A DNA stretch of 64,000 nucleotides from Corallococcus macrosporus. GTDB taxonomy: Bacteria; Myxococcota; Myxococcia; Myxococcales; Myxococcaceae. Location of the stretch: NCBI RefSeq assembly GCF_017302985.1, contig NZ_JAFIMU010000006.1:1-64000 (forward strand). The letters run 5' to 3'. Every line of letters begins with the position of its first letter. The first letter of the stretch is position 1. The notes beneath the pieces are model-generated. The model was given only the letters and a program-made list of their open reading frames with translations, did no database searches and was not told the origin of the DNA. Shown here piece after piece: positions 44,769-53,637 of this stretch. The translations under genes were made by a program, and so were the position numbers.

Positions 44769-46931
44769 TCAGCCCTGCTGCTTCTGCGCGAGGGCCGCGG
44801 CTTCCGACTGCACCAGCGCCTTGATGCCGGCGGCGGTGGCCTCCGTGGGGCTCACCGACATGCGGTTGAGCAGCGCCGCGACGGCCAGGTTCTGCGCGTC
44901 GTTGCTGAGGCCCGGCTTGGAGAGGATCTCCTTCAGGTCCGCCGGCAGGTCCTTCTCACCGTTGAGGTAGCCGCCGAGCGCCTTCTTCAGGGACTCGCCG
45001 TGGTCCAGCGCGCCGTCCACCGAGCTGCCGAAGGACACGGCCTTGACGAAGTTCTCGAAGAACTTGCCGTCGCCGCCGACGATCTGGAACTTCGCGTTCC
45101 CGAAGGCCTGGGCCAGGACGGTGGCCTGGGCCTGCGCGATCTCCTTGCGCACGTTGATGGCGGCCAGCTCCACGTCGCGCTCCTTGTTGAGGCGCAGGCG
45201 GTACTCCTCGTGCTCGCGGCCCACGCCGTCCAGGGCCTTCATCGCGGTGGCCTTCTCCGACAGGCCCCGCGCCTCGGCCATCAGCTTCTCCTGGATGGCG
45301 GCGGCCTCGGCGAGCAGCTTCTCGCGCGTGGCGAACGCCTCCGCCTCGCCGCGCTTGTGGATGGCGCTGGCTTCCGCCTCCTGCACGCGGGCGTGGGCCA
45401 TGCCCTTCTGCTCCGCGCCGGCGGCCTCGGCGAGCAGCTTCTCGCGCACCGCGGAGGCCTGCGCCTGGCCCTGCTTCTCGATGACGGAGGCCTCGGCCTC
45501 CTTCACGCGGACCTGCGCCATGCCCAGCTTCTCCGTGGCGACCGCGTCCGCCTCACGCACGCGCACGCTGGCGAGGCCCGCCGCGGCGGACTCGGCCTGG
45601 ATGCCCTCGGCCAGCCGCATCTTCGCCTTGGCCTGCTTGTCCGCGGCCTCCAGGTCTGCCTCGGCCAGGGTCAGCTTCTCCTTGGCGAGGAACACGGCGA
45701 TCTTCGCGCTCGCGTCCGCGGCCTGGATGTCCTTCACGGACGCCTCTTCCGCGTGCGCCTGGGCGGTGATGATGATGGCGTCCTTGGTGCGCTTCGCGTC
45801 CGCCGTCACGCGCAGGTCCTTGATGTTCTCCTCTTCCTGGGCGACGGTCTTCTCCACCGCGATGCGGGCGCGGACGACGTCGGCGATGGCCTTCTTCTCC
45901 GACTCCAGCGCCTTCTCCTTCGCGATGCGCTGCAGCTCCGTCTCACGCTCGCGGTTGATGGCCTCCAGAGCGCGGTCCTTCTCCACGCGCTCGGTCTCCA
46001 CGCCCACCACGCGCTCGCGGTTCTTCTGGGCCACCTGCACCTGGCGCTGCTTGTTCTCCTCGTTGATGGCGATCTCTTCTTCCGCCTTGATGCGCGCCAG
46101 CTGCGCCTTGGCGAACTCCTCGCTCTTCACGCGGTCGGCCTCGGCCGTCTCACGCGCCTGGATGCTGTCGATCTCACGGCGCTGCTTGGCGGCCGCCTCC
46201 TCGCGCTGACGCTCGAGGGCGAAGATGGCCTCGTCGGCCTCGACGTTGCGCTTGGTCACCGCCATGCGCTCGGACTGCTTCAGCTCGTTGGTGAAGACGT
46301 TCTGCTCGGTGGTGAGCTGGGTGATCTTCCGGATGCCCTGGGCGTCCAGGATGTTGTCCTTGTCGAGCATCTCCACCGGGGTCTGCTCGAGGAAGTCGAT
46401 GGCGCAGTCCTCCAGCATGTAGCCGTTCAGGTCCCGGCCAATGGTCTCGACGACCTTGTCCTTGATCTCGTCGCGCTTGGTGTAGAGCTGCTCGAAGTTG
46501 AAGGACTTGCCCACCGTCTTGAGGGCCTCGGAGAACTTGGCCTCGAAGAGGTTCTCCAGCGTCTCCTGATCCGAGGCGCGCGCGCAGCCGATGGACTGGG
46601 CCACCTTGAGCACGTCTTCACGCGTCTTGTTCACGCGCACGAAGAAGGTGACCTTGATGTCCGCGCGGATGTTGTCCTGGCAGATGAGGCCTTCCTTGCC
46701 GCGACGGTCGATCTCCACCGTCTTCAGCGAGATGTCCATGACCTCCGCGCGGTGGACGATGGGCAGCACCACGGCGCCGGTGAAGGTGACCGTGGGCTCG
46801 ACCTTCATCGTGTTGACGATGAGCACCTTGCCCTGATCAACCTGGCGGTAGAACTTGGCCACGCTGACGAAGATGCCGAAGAGGATGATGACGCCGCCGC
46901 CGATGATTGCTGCAAGGCTGATGGGATCCAT
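44769..46931 (-). CDS. YqiK-like flotillin (SPFH protein)
   Basis: A 720-residue flotillin. One N-terminal membrane helix (SLAAIIGGGVIILFGIFVSVA) is followed by KFYRQVDQGKVLIVNT and an SPFH/band-7 domain (to about 235) including VEIDRRGKEGLICQDN and DLNGYMLEDCAIDFLEQTP. A long charged Ala/Glu/Lys coiled coil (about 240-590) follows, with repeats like VREKLLAEAAGAEQKG, then a globular C-terminus (FGNAKFQIVGGDGKFFENF). Such proteins oligomerise into membrane microdomain scaffolds. It lies between the YqiJ-like gene and the giant ATPase, all minus strand, and is the probable membrane anchor of the operon. Confidence 0.92.
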   Translation of the reverse strand: MDPISLAAIIGGGVIILFGIFVSVAKFYRQVDQGKVLIVNTMKVEPTVTFTGAVVLPIVHRAEVMDISLKTVEIDRRGKEGLICQDNIRADIKVTFFVRVNKTREDVLKVAQSIGCARASDQETLENLFEAKFSEALKTVGKSFNFEQLYTKRDEIKDKVVETIGRDLNGYMLEDCAIDFLEQTPVEMLDKDNILDAQGIRKITQLTTEQNVFTNELKQSERMAVTKRNVEADEAIFALERQREEAAAKQRREIDSIQARETAEADRVKSEEFAKAQLARIKAEEEIAINEENKQRQVQVAQKNRERVVGVETERVEKDRALEAINRERETELQRIAKEKALESEKKAIADVVRARIAVEKTVAQEEENIKDLRVTADAKRTKDAIIITAQAHAEEASVKDIQAADASAKIAVFLAKEKLTLAEADLEAADKQAKAKMRLAEGIQAESAAAGLASVRVREADAVATEKLGMAQVRVKEAEASVIEKQGQAQASAVREKLLAEAAGAEQKGMAHARVQEAEASAIHKRGEAEAFATREKLLAEAAAIQEKLMAEARGLSEKATAMKALDGVGREHEEYRLRLNKERDVELAAINVRKEIAQAQATVLAQAFGNAKFQIVGGDGKFFENFVKAVSFGSSVDGALDHGESLKKALGGYLNGEKDLPADLKEILSKPGLSNDAQNLAVAALLNRMSVSPTEATAAGIKALVQSEAAALAQKQQG

Positions 46932-47048
46932 GGCCTATCCTGAGAAGTCCGTTGGGCGGGCCTTGTTCCAAGCACTCGGGGTCCCCCGCGAAAGCCACCC
47001 GGTGCCGATTGTCGCGCCCGTCCGGAGGAGCCCGGCGGACGCCAATGT

Positions 47049-47861
47049 TCATCGCTGGGAGCGTGCGCGCGCGATGGCCGCTGCCTTCAGCGGATCCCGC
47101 AGCTGCTCCATTTCCTGGGGGAGGAGCCAGTCCACCGGCTCCACCTCATACACGCCCCGCTCCGCGTCGTAGCCAAGGATGAGCGCCGGCTGGCCACGCT
47201 TGAGCTGGTTGGGCTTGTCACAGAAGACGTTGAGGATGAGGCCCGCGGCCCCGTCGTCGAAAGTCGCGTGACCGTCCTTCGCCGTCACGCTGCCGCTGGA
47301 GATGGTGCACACGCGGCCCATCAAGGCCTCGCGGCCCGGCGCGCGCCGGGCGATGAAGACGGGGCGCAGGGGCCGCACCGCGAGCCCACCCACCACCGTG
47401 CCCACCGTCGCGCAGACGAGGCCCAGGCCCGTGCTCACGAGCCACGAAGGCAGCGCGGAGAGCGCCGCGTGCGTGGCCTGTCCGCTCAGCAGCGACAGCG
47501 ACCAGGAGAGGAACACCACCAGGCTCACCGACACCGTGACGGGGATGCCGCCGAAGCCCAGCATCGCGAACAGGCCGGTGGCGGCCTCCGCGTCGTGCAG
47601 GTGCGAGTGCCCCGCGTGCCCGCCGGTGTGGCCGGAGACGGCCTTGGCGCCGCCCTCCAGCAGCCCCGACGTCGCCTTCGCGCCGCCCTCGAAGGCGCCG
47701 GAGACGGCCTTGGCGCCGCCCTCCAGGTCCACGTCGCCATCCAGCATGTCGATGCCCGCCGCGCCGGCGATCACGCAAAGCCAGTACGCCAGCACCACGC
47801 CGAGCAGGATGGTGAAGATCGCGGTCGGGAAGGCCAGCAGGGCGGCGAGGAAGGTCGTCAT
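47049..47861 (-). CDS. YqiJ/NfeD-like membrane protein
   Basis: A 270-residue membrane protein: an N-terminal helix pair (about 1-38), a Gly/Ala-rich loop with three 11-residue repeats (47-79) and a His-rich patch (HTGGHAGHSHLHD), two further helices (about 98-165), and a C-terminal OB-fold-like domain (about 180-270, GREALMGRVCTISSGSV ... LKRGQPALILGYD). NfeD/YqiJ proteins pair with SPFH proteins in many bacteria, as in E. coli yqiJ-yqiK. The start is the ATG at 47861 with GAGG close by; the frame runs to 47978 without support. It is the first gene of the operon with the flotillin and the ATPase. Confidence 0.82.
   Translation of the reverse strand: MTTFLAALLAFPTAIFTILLGVVLAYWLCVIAGAAGIDMLDGDVDLEGGAKAVSGAFEGGAKATSGLLEGGAKAVSGHTGGHAGHSHLHDAEAATGLFAMLGFGGIPVTVSVSLVVFLSWSLSLLSGQATHAALSALPSWLVSTGLGLVCATVGTVVGGLAVRPLRPVFIARRAPGREALMGRVCTISSGSVTAKDGHATFDDGAAGLILNVFCDKPNQLKRGQPALILGYDAERGVYEVEPVDWLLPQEMEQLRDPLKAAAIARARSQR
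47632..47730 (-). repeat. Three 33-bp coding repeats in the YqiJ-like gene
   Basis: Three in-frame 33-bp units encode LEGGAKAVSGA, FEGGAKATSGL and LEGGAKAVSGH. The outer two are nearly identical in DNA. They lie in the loop between the first and second membrane regions, next to a His-rich stretch. Confidence 0.85.
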
Positions 47862-48021
47862 GCCTCGGGAATAAAATTGGAGGTGGGAGTCGCAACGAAC
47901 TCTAAACGACTGCACCCCCATCCGAAAATGCCACCCGGGCTTTTCCGCCCGCCTGCCCTCCATGCCGCCAGGGGGCAACCGGATTGCCGCCCCGGCGTGG
48001 ACTGCGCACTACAGGGAGGCA

Positions 48022-49140
48022 ATGCCCTCCCATGCCGCTGTCTCAGAATCCGAGCGCCCCCGGCCCGCGAGCCGCCAGGGGATGACGCAGTTGGAGCGAC
48101 TGCGGCAGGAGGGCCACCGCCGTCTGGGGACGATGAAGCGCGGCTTCCGCTACGTGGACGCGAAGGGCCGGCCGGTGTCTCACGCGGAGCGGGAGCGCAT
48201 CGACGCCCTGCGGCTGCCGCCCGCCTGGACGGACGTGGCCATCTCGCCCAAGGCCTCCGCGCGCCTCCAGGCGGTGGGCAGGGACGGCGCGGGCCGCTGG
48301 CAGTACCGCTACAGCGAGGCGCACACGCAGAAGCAGCGCGATGCGAAGTACCAGCGCATCGTGGGCTTCGCGCAGGCGCTGCCCAAGATGCGCCGTCAGG
48401 TGAGCAAGGACCTGCGCAAGCGAGGCCTGGGCCGTGAGCGGGTGCTGGCGGGGATGCTGCGCATCCTGGGCACCTGCTTCATCCGTCCGGGGAGCGAGCG
48501 CTACGCGGAGGAGCACGGCAGCTTCGGGCTGGCCACGCTGCGGGCGCGGCACGTGAAGGTGCATGGCGACACGGTGGTGTTCGACTACCCGGGCAAGTCC
48601 GGCGTGCGGCAGCACCGCGAGCTCAAGGACCGGCGCGTGGCGACGCTCGTGCGGCAGCTGTTGAAGGTGCCCGGGCGTGACGTCTTCAAGTTCGTGATCG
48701 ACGACGGCGCGGTGGTGGACGTGCGGCGCCGGCACATCAACGAGTACATCCAGCAGGTGATGGGCCCGGGCTACAGCGCGAAGGACTTCCGCACCTGGGC
48801 CGGCACGCTCATCTGCGCGTGCGCGCTGGCGCGGGCCCGCGAGCGCGTGAAGGAGGATGGCAAGGGCGGCCCGGTGAAGAAGACCGTGCTCAAGAAGAGC
48901 ATGGTGGCCGCGGTGCGAGAGGCCTCCGAGCAGTTGGGCAACACGCCCGCGGTCGCGAAGGCGTCGTATATCTACCCGTCCGTGCTCGTCCTCTTCGAGA
49001 GGGGCCAGGTGGTGGACCGCTACTTCCACTCCGTGGACGAGCTGGCGGCGGGCGCGGGTGAAGGCATGCACTGCTCGGAGAAGGCGCTGCTGCACATGCT
49101 GGGCAAGTCGAAGGGCGGCGTGAAGCAGGCGGCTGTGTAA
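48022..49140 (+). CDS. DNA topoisomerase IB (poxvirus type)
   Basis: A 372-residue type IB topoisomerase that relaxes supercoils through a 3'-phosphotyrosine intermediate. The N-terminal domain contains VSHAERERIDALRLPPAWTDVAISP. The catalytic domain has KYQRIVGFAQALPKMRR, KDFRTWAGTLICACAL (Arg and Trp of the active site), the Lys in the hairpin region FDYPGKSGVRQH, and the nucleophile Tyr316 in KASYIYPSVL. GGGAGG lies only two bases from the ATG at 48022; ATG 48082 (MTQLERL) is an alternative start. It is divergent from the flotillin operon. Confidence 0.92.
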   Translation: MPSHAAVSESERPRPASRQGMTQLERLRQEGHRRLGTMKRGFRYVDAKGRPVSHAERERIDALRLPPAWTDVAISPKASARLQAVGRDGAGRWQYRYSEAHTQKQRDAKYQRIVGFAQALPKMRRQVSKDLRKRGLGRERVLAGMLRILGTCFIRPGSERYAEEHGSFGLATLRARHVKVHGDTVVFDYPGKSGVRQHRELKDRRVATLVRQLLKVPGRDVFKFVIDDGAVVDVRRRHINEYIQQVMGPGYSAKDFRTWAGTLICACALARARERVKEDGKGGPVKKTVLKKSMVAAVREASEQLGNTPAVAKASYIYPSVLVLFERGQVVDRYFHSVDELAAGAGEGMHCSEKALLHMLGKSKGGVKQAAV

Positions 49141-49193
49141 GAGTCACGCCCAGGAGGCATCCCCTGGCACCTTTCCTCGGCCCCACCCGCGCG

Positions 49194-49496
49194 ATGGTCC
49201 TTCAATGGCTGAGCGCACCCGGCGCGGAGCAGCGCCTGCCCTTGACCCTGGGCAGCGGCAGCCCGACCGCCGTCATCTCCGTGAAGGAGGGACAGTGGCG
49301 GTTGGAGCCGTTGGTCCTCGACGCGGAGGCCAACGCGCGCCGGTATCAGGAATCCATGAAGGACACGGGGATGTGGATGCCCGAGATGGGGTGGCCCAGC
49401 CTGATGCCGGGGGAGCCGGTCATCGCCGCGGACTCGCGCGAGGCGTTCGTCGCGAAGCTGGAAGCGCTGCCCTGGACGTACGGCCCACTCAAGTAG
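49194..49496 (+). CDS. Small hypothetical protein
   Basis: A 100-residue soluble protein (MVLQWLSAPGAEQRLPLTLG...). No signal peptide, membrane segment or known motif. The C-terminal half contains PEMGWPSLMPGEPVIAADS and WTYGPLK. It lies 53 bases after the topoisomerase gene and 12 bases before the oxygenase gene, on the same strand. Function unknown. Confidence 0.6.
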   Translation: MVLQWLSAPGAEQRLPLTLGSGSPTAVISVKEGQWRLEPLVLDAEANARRYQESMKDTGMWMPEMGWPSLMPGEPVIAADSREAFVAKLEALPWTYGPLK

Positions 49497-49508
49497 GAAC
49501 GTCGGCCC

Positions 49509-50240
49509 GTGCCCGAGTACGTCACCCACCGCGACGCCCTGCCCCGCACCGAGCTGGAGTCCCTCGCGGACGCCCTGCTCGGTTCGCGCTTCGTCGCGCG
49601 CAGTCCGCTGATGGGGACGTTCCGCGCCAGCCGGGGCTTCGCGTTCATCTTCACGCGCGAGGGCCGCGCGACGCTGGAGGCCCGCTTCCCGTTCCTGTCC
49701 GTCTACCTGCGCCGCATCCTCGACGACGACACCGCGCGCGGGCTGCTGCCCTGGACGCAGCGCTGGTTCGGTGGACGCGACCCCCGTCCGCGGCCCAATG
49801 CGTTCTATCTGAACCTGTTGCTGCTGGACGCGGGCACGCCGGTGGGACGCCACATCGACGCGACCTTGCAGGAGCCGAGCGGCGTGCCGGACGCGACGCC
49901 TGAACACGTGAGCGTCCTCTACCTGCGAGTGCCGCAGGGCGCGCAAGGGGGCGCGCTGCGGCTGCTGCGCGACAACCAGCTCCAGGGTGAAGTGCGGCCC
50001 CGGCCGGGCCTGCTGGTCCACTTCCGGGGCAACCTCCAGCACGAGGTCCAGCCCTTCACCGGCGGCCCGGAAGGCGCCCTGCGCGCGAGCCTCGTCTGCG
50101 AGCAGTACGCCTTCGCGGAGGACGTACTCGCGCGCCTCCCGGTCTTCCGCATCCAGTCCAAGGCGGGCTTCTCCGCCTACCTGGAGGCCCAGCGCGAGCG
50201 CGATGGCGCGGTCCCTTCCGTGGGAACGCTGGAGGAGTGA
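49509..50240 (+). CDS. 2-oxoglutarate/Fe(II) oxygenase-like protein
   Basis: A 243-residue jelly-roll oxygenase. The Fe(II) triad is H115-I-D117 (GRHIDATL) and H178 (GNLQHEVQPF), with R192 in the position for 2-oxoglutarate binding. The region around these residues (NLLLLDAGTPV, VSVLYLRVPQGAQGGALRLL, PGLLVHF) gives the expected strands. The start is GTG at 49509. Substrate unknown; it follows a small orphan gene by 12 bases and may be co-transcribed with it. Confidence 0.8.
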   Translation: MPEYVTHRDALPRTELESLADALLGSRFVARSPLMGTFRASRGFAFIFTREGRATLEARFPFLSVYLRRILDDDTARGLLPWTQRWFGGRDPRPRPNAFYLNLLLLDAGTPVGRHIDATLQEPSGVPDATPEHVSVLYLRVPQGAQGGALRLLRDNQLQGEVRPRPGLLVHFRGNLQHEVQPFTGGPEGALRASLVCEQYAFAEDVLARLPVFRIQSKAGFSAYLEAQRERDGAVPSVGTLEE

Positions 50241-50353
50241 GTGCCGCGCGGAGCCCCGCTCCAGGAGCGTGCGGGCATCCGGGCAGACCACCGCTTGCGC
50301 CCATCGGCCATGGTCACAACCCTTGGTGTTCACCTTCACGAGGGAGCACGACC

Positions 50354-50551
50354 ATGGCCGGCAAGAAGTTGGAGGGTTACGGCTCGACCAGCGAGCAGCG
50401 CCAGCGCCACCTCGAGAACGACGCCTTTTCCGAGCGGGCGCCGACGACGCCGGAGGAATTGGAAGAGGCGCGCAGTGATCCGGAGCACGATGGACATCAA
50501 GTGGTGACCATCCACCCGTTGGAATCGGAACCTCGGGACGACAACCGCTGA
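50354..50551 (+). CDS. Small acidic hypothetical protein
   Basis: A 65-residue charged, Glu/Asp-rich and probably disordered protein (MAGKKLEGYGSTSEQRQRH..., ending EPRDDNR). The start is the ATG at 50354 with GGGAG about eight bases upstream; in-frame sequence back to 50237 has no good signal. No cysteine or motif is seen. It lies between the oxygenase and patatin genes. Confidence 0.5.
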   Translation: MAGKKLEGYGSTSEQRQRHLENDAFSERAPTTPEELEEARSDPEHDGHQVVTIHPLESEPRDDNR

Positions 50552-50590
50552 GCATCCGCTTGCGCCGGGCTGCTAGGGTCCGCGCCCGCG

Positions 50591-51655
50591 ATGAGCCAGA
50601 GCCTGACCTTGCTTGCGGGCCCCGACGCCCTGCGCATCCTCCGGGAGCGCGGGCTGCGTGCGGAGGACGTGGACATCCTTCCGGGCGCTTCGGGAGGACC
50701 GAAGTGGCTGGGGCTGGAGGGAATCGACCGGGTCCTGTTCGGCGAGTTCCTCCAGCAGCCGCGCACCCGGCCCCTGCACCTGATTGGCAGCTCCATCGGG
50801 AGCTGGCGGCTGGCGTGCCTGGCGCAGAAGGATCCCGTGGCCGCGCTCAAGCGCTTCGCGACCGCGTACCTGGATCAGCGCTATCCGCCCAAGCCTCCGC
50901 CCAAGCTGGTCAGCGAAGTCAGCGCCACCGTTCTTGAATCGCTCCTGGGCCCGGATGGCGCGGAGCAGATCCTGACGCATCCGTGGGCGCGACTGCACGT
51001 GGTGACGACAAGGTGCAAGGGCCTGCTCGCGTCGGAGCAGTCCACCGTGCAGCTCGCGGGCTTCGTGCTGGGCGCGCTGGCGAACGCGCTGAGCCGGGGG
51101 ACGCTCCGCTTCCAGATGGAGCGAGTGATCTTCCACACCGCCGGGGACGCAAGTCCCTTCGCGGGACTCAAGGACCTGCCGTCGGTCCACCGTCCCCTCA
51201 CCCGCGACAACCTGCGGCCAGCGCTCATCGCGTCCGGTTCCATTCCGATGGTGCTCGCGGGCGTCCATGACATCCCGGGTGCGCCTGCCGGCACGTACCG
51301 GGATGGCGGCGTCGTCGACTACCACCTGGACGTCGACTACGGCACGGGCGACGGGCTGGTGCTCTATCCGCACTTCTACCCGTACGTCGTGCCCGGCTGG
51401 TTCGACAAGTCGCTCAAGTGGCGCCGCGCGGGGCCGCTCAACTTCCGCCGAGCGCTGATCATCACGCCGTCACCCTCGCACCTGGCGCGGCTGCCCGGCG
51501 GACGCATCCCGGACCGGTCGGACTTCACGGGCATGAAGGACGAGGACCGCATCCGCGCATGGAAGCAGGTGCTGACCGAGGGCGACCGTATGGCCGACGA
51601 GCTGCGCGAACTGCTCGCCAGCGGCCGCATCGCGGATCACGTCCAGCCGCTGTAG
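50591..51655 (+). CDS. Patatin-like phospholipase
   Basis: A 354-residue serine lipid acyl hydrolase. It has the patatin oxyanion-hole loop GASGGPK (32-38), the nucleophile elbow GSSIG with Ser68, and the catalytic Asp238 in YRDGGVVDYH, giving the Ser-Asp dyad. There is no signal peptide, so it acts in the cytosol or at the inner membrane unless exported by another route. It faces an alpha/beta hydrolase gene on the other strand with only 12 bases between their stops. Substrate unknown. Confidence 0.88.
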   Translation: MSQSLTLLAGPDALRILRERGLRAEDVDILPGASGGPKWLGLEGIDRVLFGEFLQQPRTRPLHLIGSSIGSWRLACLAQKDPVAALKRFATAYLDQRYPPKPPPKLVSEVSATVLESLLGPDGAEQILTHPWARLHVVTTRCKGLLASEQSTVQLAGFVLGALANALSRGTLRFQMERVIFHTAGDASPFAGLKDLPSVHRPLTRDNLRPALIASGSIPMVLAGVHDIPGAPAGTYRDGGVVDYHLDVDYGTGDGLVLYPHFYPYVVPGWFDKSLKWRRAGPLNFRRALIITPSPSHLARLPGGRIPDRSDFTGMKDEDRIRAWKQVLTEGDRMADELRELLASGRIADHVQPL

Positions 51656-51667
51656 CGCGCGGGCCGC

Positions 51668-52879
51668 TCAGGAAGCGAGCCACGTGCGAAGCGTGGCGTA
51701 GACCTCCGGGTGGTCGAGCAGGTCCAGGTGGTTCGCGCCCAGGACGATGCGCTGGTTCGCTTCCGGGAACCGCAGCGTCAGCTCTGGCTGCGCATGTCGC
51801 CCGAGCGCACTGTCCACCGGGACCAGCCCGTCACCGGGCAGCCGCTGCGCCATCGTCTTCGCGGTGGTCGCCGCGACCGCGTAGCAATCCACGCCCCCCG
51901 GCAGCGTGAGGCCGCGACGGACATCCCCACCCCACCCGAAGCGCTCCCGCCCTTCCCAGTGCGCGTCGAGCACGTTGCCGAAGCGCAGGTCCGTGACTCC
52001 GGCTCCGCGGATCCGACCCAGTCGCGCGAACGGCGCGCTGTAGGGACTGACCTCCAGCAGCACTTCCACCCAGCTCCCTCCGCGCTCCAGCGGCGAACCG
52101 TGATGGGGTGAGCCAAGACAGACGAGCCGGCGCAACAAGGAACGCCAGCCATGGCCCGCCGCCTCCGCCGCGAGGCACGCACTCCGGACCACGAGCCCAC
52201 CCATGCTGTGCCCCAGGAGCGTCAGCGATTCGACCGGCATGGGCCAGCAGGACACGAGCTGTTCCAGCAGCTCCGAGAACGCGCGGCCGTTCCGGGAGAT
52301 GTGCAGGCCGCTGTTGTAGTGGAGGTACACCGGCGTGTAGCCGAGATCGCGCGCCAGCGCCGCGCCATGGTCGTGCCCCCGCCGGCTCCACTGCAAGTCG
52401 TTCATCGACGAGCCATGGACCAGCAGGAGCAGCCGGCCTCCGGCCTGAGGAACGGCGGCGCGCAGGGCCTCGGGCTCCAGGCGCAGCGGCTGTCCATGCA
52501 CCCGCAGAGCCATCGGGATGGCGAGCGGGTTGCCCTCCGCCTCCAGCGCATCCCCCAGCACGCCGTTCAGCGCGGAGAGCAATGCCTCCCGCTGCGGACC
52601 GGGAGCGCTGTCGCCCAGCCACGGTGAGAGCTGCGCGAGCACGGCATCCAGCCCCTCCCCGACGTGCCGGGTGACACCCTGGAGCGTTCCGTAGAGCAAC
52701 CCCGTCATGGCTCGCGCCGGACGCGCCAGCGGCCTGCCCAGGACGGAAGGCCCGCTGGCGATGGTGCGGTGCATCTCCTCCACGAGCCCCATCACGCCCC
52801 GGGTGGCCTGCACCGCCAGGCGGCTGGCTCCACGCAAGGCGTCGGCGTTCTTCCGCGTTCCCGGCGACCGGTTGTTCAT
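51668..52879 (-). CDS. Alpha/beta hydrolase (lipase or esterase)
   Basis: A 403-residue alpha/beta hydrolase. The oxyanion region is LLLVHGSSMNDLQW, the nucleophile elbow LLGHSMGGLVVRSAC, and a later VCLGSPHHGSPLERGG is typical of lipase-like and PGAP1-type enzymes. The catalytic Asp and His are likely in GDGLVPVDSALG and ANHLDLLDHPEV near the C-terminus. The N-terminal 100 residues are helical and Ala-rich with no clear signal peptide. It stands alone on its strand. Confidence 0.82.
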   Translation of the reverse strand: MNNRSPGTRKNADALRGASRLAVQATRGVMGLVEEMHRTIASGPSVLGRPLARPARAMTGLLYGTLQGVTRHVGEGLDAVLAQLSPWLGDSAPGPQREALLSALNGVLGDALEAEGNPLAIPMALRVHGQPLRLEPEALRAAVPQAGGRLLLLVHGSSMNDLQWSRRGHDHGAALARDLGYTPVYLHYNSGLHISRNGRAFSELLEQLVSCWPMPVESLTLLGHSMGGLVVRSACLAAEAAGHGWRSLLRRLVCLGSPHHGSPLERGGSWVEVLLEVSPYSAPFARLGRIRGAGVTDLRFGNVLDAHWEGRERFGWGGDVRRGLTLPGGVDCYAVAATTAKTMAQRLPGDGLVPVDSALGRHAQPELTLRFPEANQRIVLGANHLDLLDHPEVYATLRTWLAS

Positions 52880-52940
52880 GGCGCGTGCCTCCCGTGGCCA
52901 TACCTACCGGACCGTAACCTACCCATCCGTAACCAGGGGG

Positions 52941-53576
52941 TCAAACCGGGGTCCGCTTCAAGCGCTCCAGCTCTTCGCGCAGGGCGCGGTTGTCGGCGCG
53001 GAGCGTTTGGAGTTCGGTCGACACCGGACGCAGCATCTGGTCCAGCTCCGCTTCGGTGAACCTGGGCGTGATGTGCTGGGGACAGTTCCAGTCAAAGGCT
53101 TCGACCTTGAGCACGAAGCCGCGCTCCACCTTCGCGTCATACCCGGGGACCTCCAGGCGCTTGAGCGTGGCGGCGTCCGTTTCGCGGGTGATGACGGACG
53201 CGCGCGCCAGGACCTTCAGTCGCGCCTGGTGCGGGTAGTCCACGAAGATGAGCGCGACCCGGTCGTTCTCGCTGACGTTGCCCGTGGAGATGTACTGCTT
53301 GTTCCCCCGGTAGTCCGCGAAGCCAAGCGTGTGCGAGTCCAGCACCCGGACGAAGCCCTGGGGCCCGCCCCGGTGCTGGATGTAGGGCCAGCCGTTGGAG
53401 CCGATGCTGGCCATGTAGAAGCTGTCGCGCTGGGAGAGGAACTCCGCCTCGTCGTCCGTGAGCACATCCGGCGCGTCTCCCGTTCGCTCGACGCGGGCAT
53501 AGGCCGCGCGGCTGCCGAACTGCTCCTGGAGCGCCTTGACCGCGGGGGTGAAGGCAAGTCTTGCGAATCGTCCCAT
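52941..53576 (-). CDS. PNPOx-like FMN-binding protein
   Basis: A 211-residue protein with a split-barrel pyridoxamine-5'-phosphate-oxidase-like fold: FLSQRDSFYMASIGSNGWPYIQHRGG, GFADYRGNKQYISTGNV and NDRVALIFVDYPHQARLKVLARAS. FMN binding is predicted. A C-terminal segment (about 180-211) is a short coiled coil (ADNRALREELERLKR). The start is the ATG at 53576; the frame extends to 54629 as antisense sequence to the LysR gene. It is divergent from that LysR gene, a common layout for a regulator and its target. Confidence 0.85.
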   Translation of the reverse strand: MGRFARLAFTPAVKALQEQFGSRAAYARVERTGDAPDVLTDDEAEFLSQRDSFYMASIGSNGWPYIQHRGGPQGFVRVLDSHTLGFADYRGNKQYISTGNVSENDRVALIFVDYPHQARLKVLARASVITRETDAATLKRLEVPGYDAKVERGFVLKVEAFDWNCPQHITPRFTEAELDQMLRPVSTELQTLRADNRALREELERLKRTPV

Positions 53577-53624
53577 GGCCCTGTTTCTAGCCACCCAGGG
53601 CGGTGAAATAATCAGCGGGTTCAG

Positions 53625-53637
53625 CAATGCTTTATTG
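53625..53637 (+). promoter_or_regulatory. Possible LysR operator
   Basis: An AT-rich patch in the 78-base divergent gap contains the inverted repeat CAAT-GCTTT-ATTG. LysR proteins often bind T-N11-A dyads between divergent genes; this one is short and only a candidate. Confidence 0.35.

Noticed and set aside
43031-44824. Long plus-strand frames opposite the giant ATPase, also at 39572-41869
   Set aside because: Shadows of a coding strand with strong third-position GC; composition is Val/His/Arg-rich with no motif.
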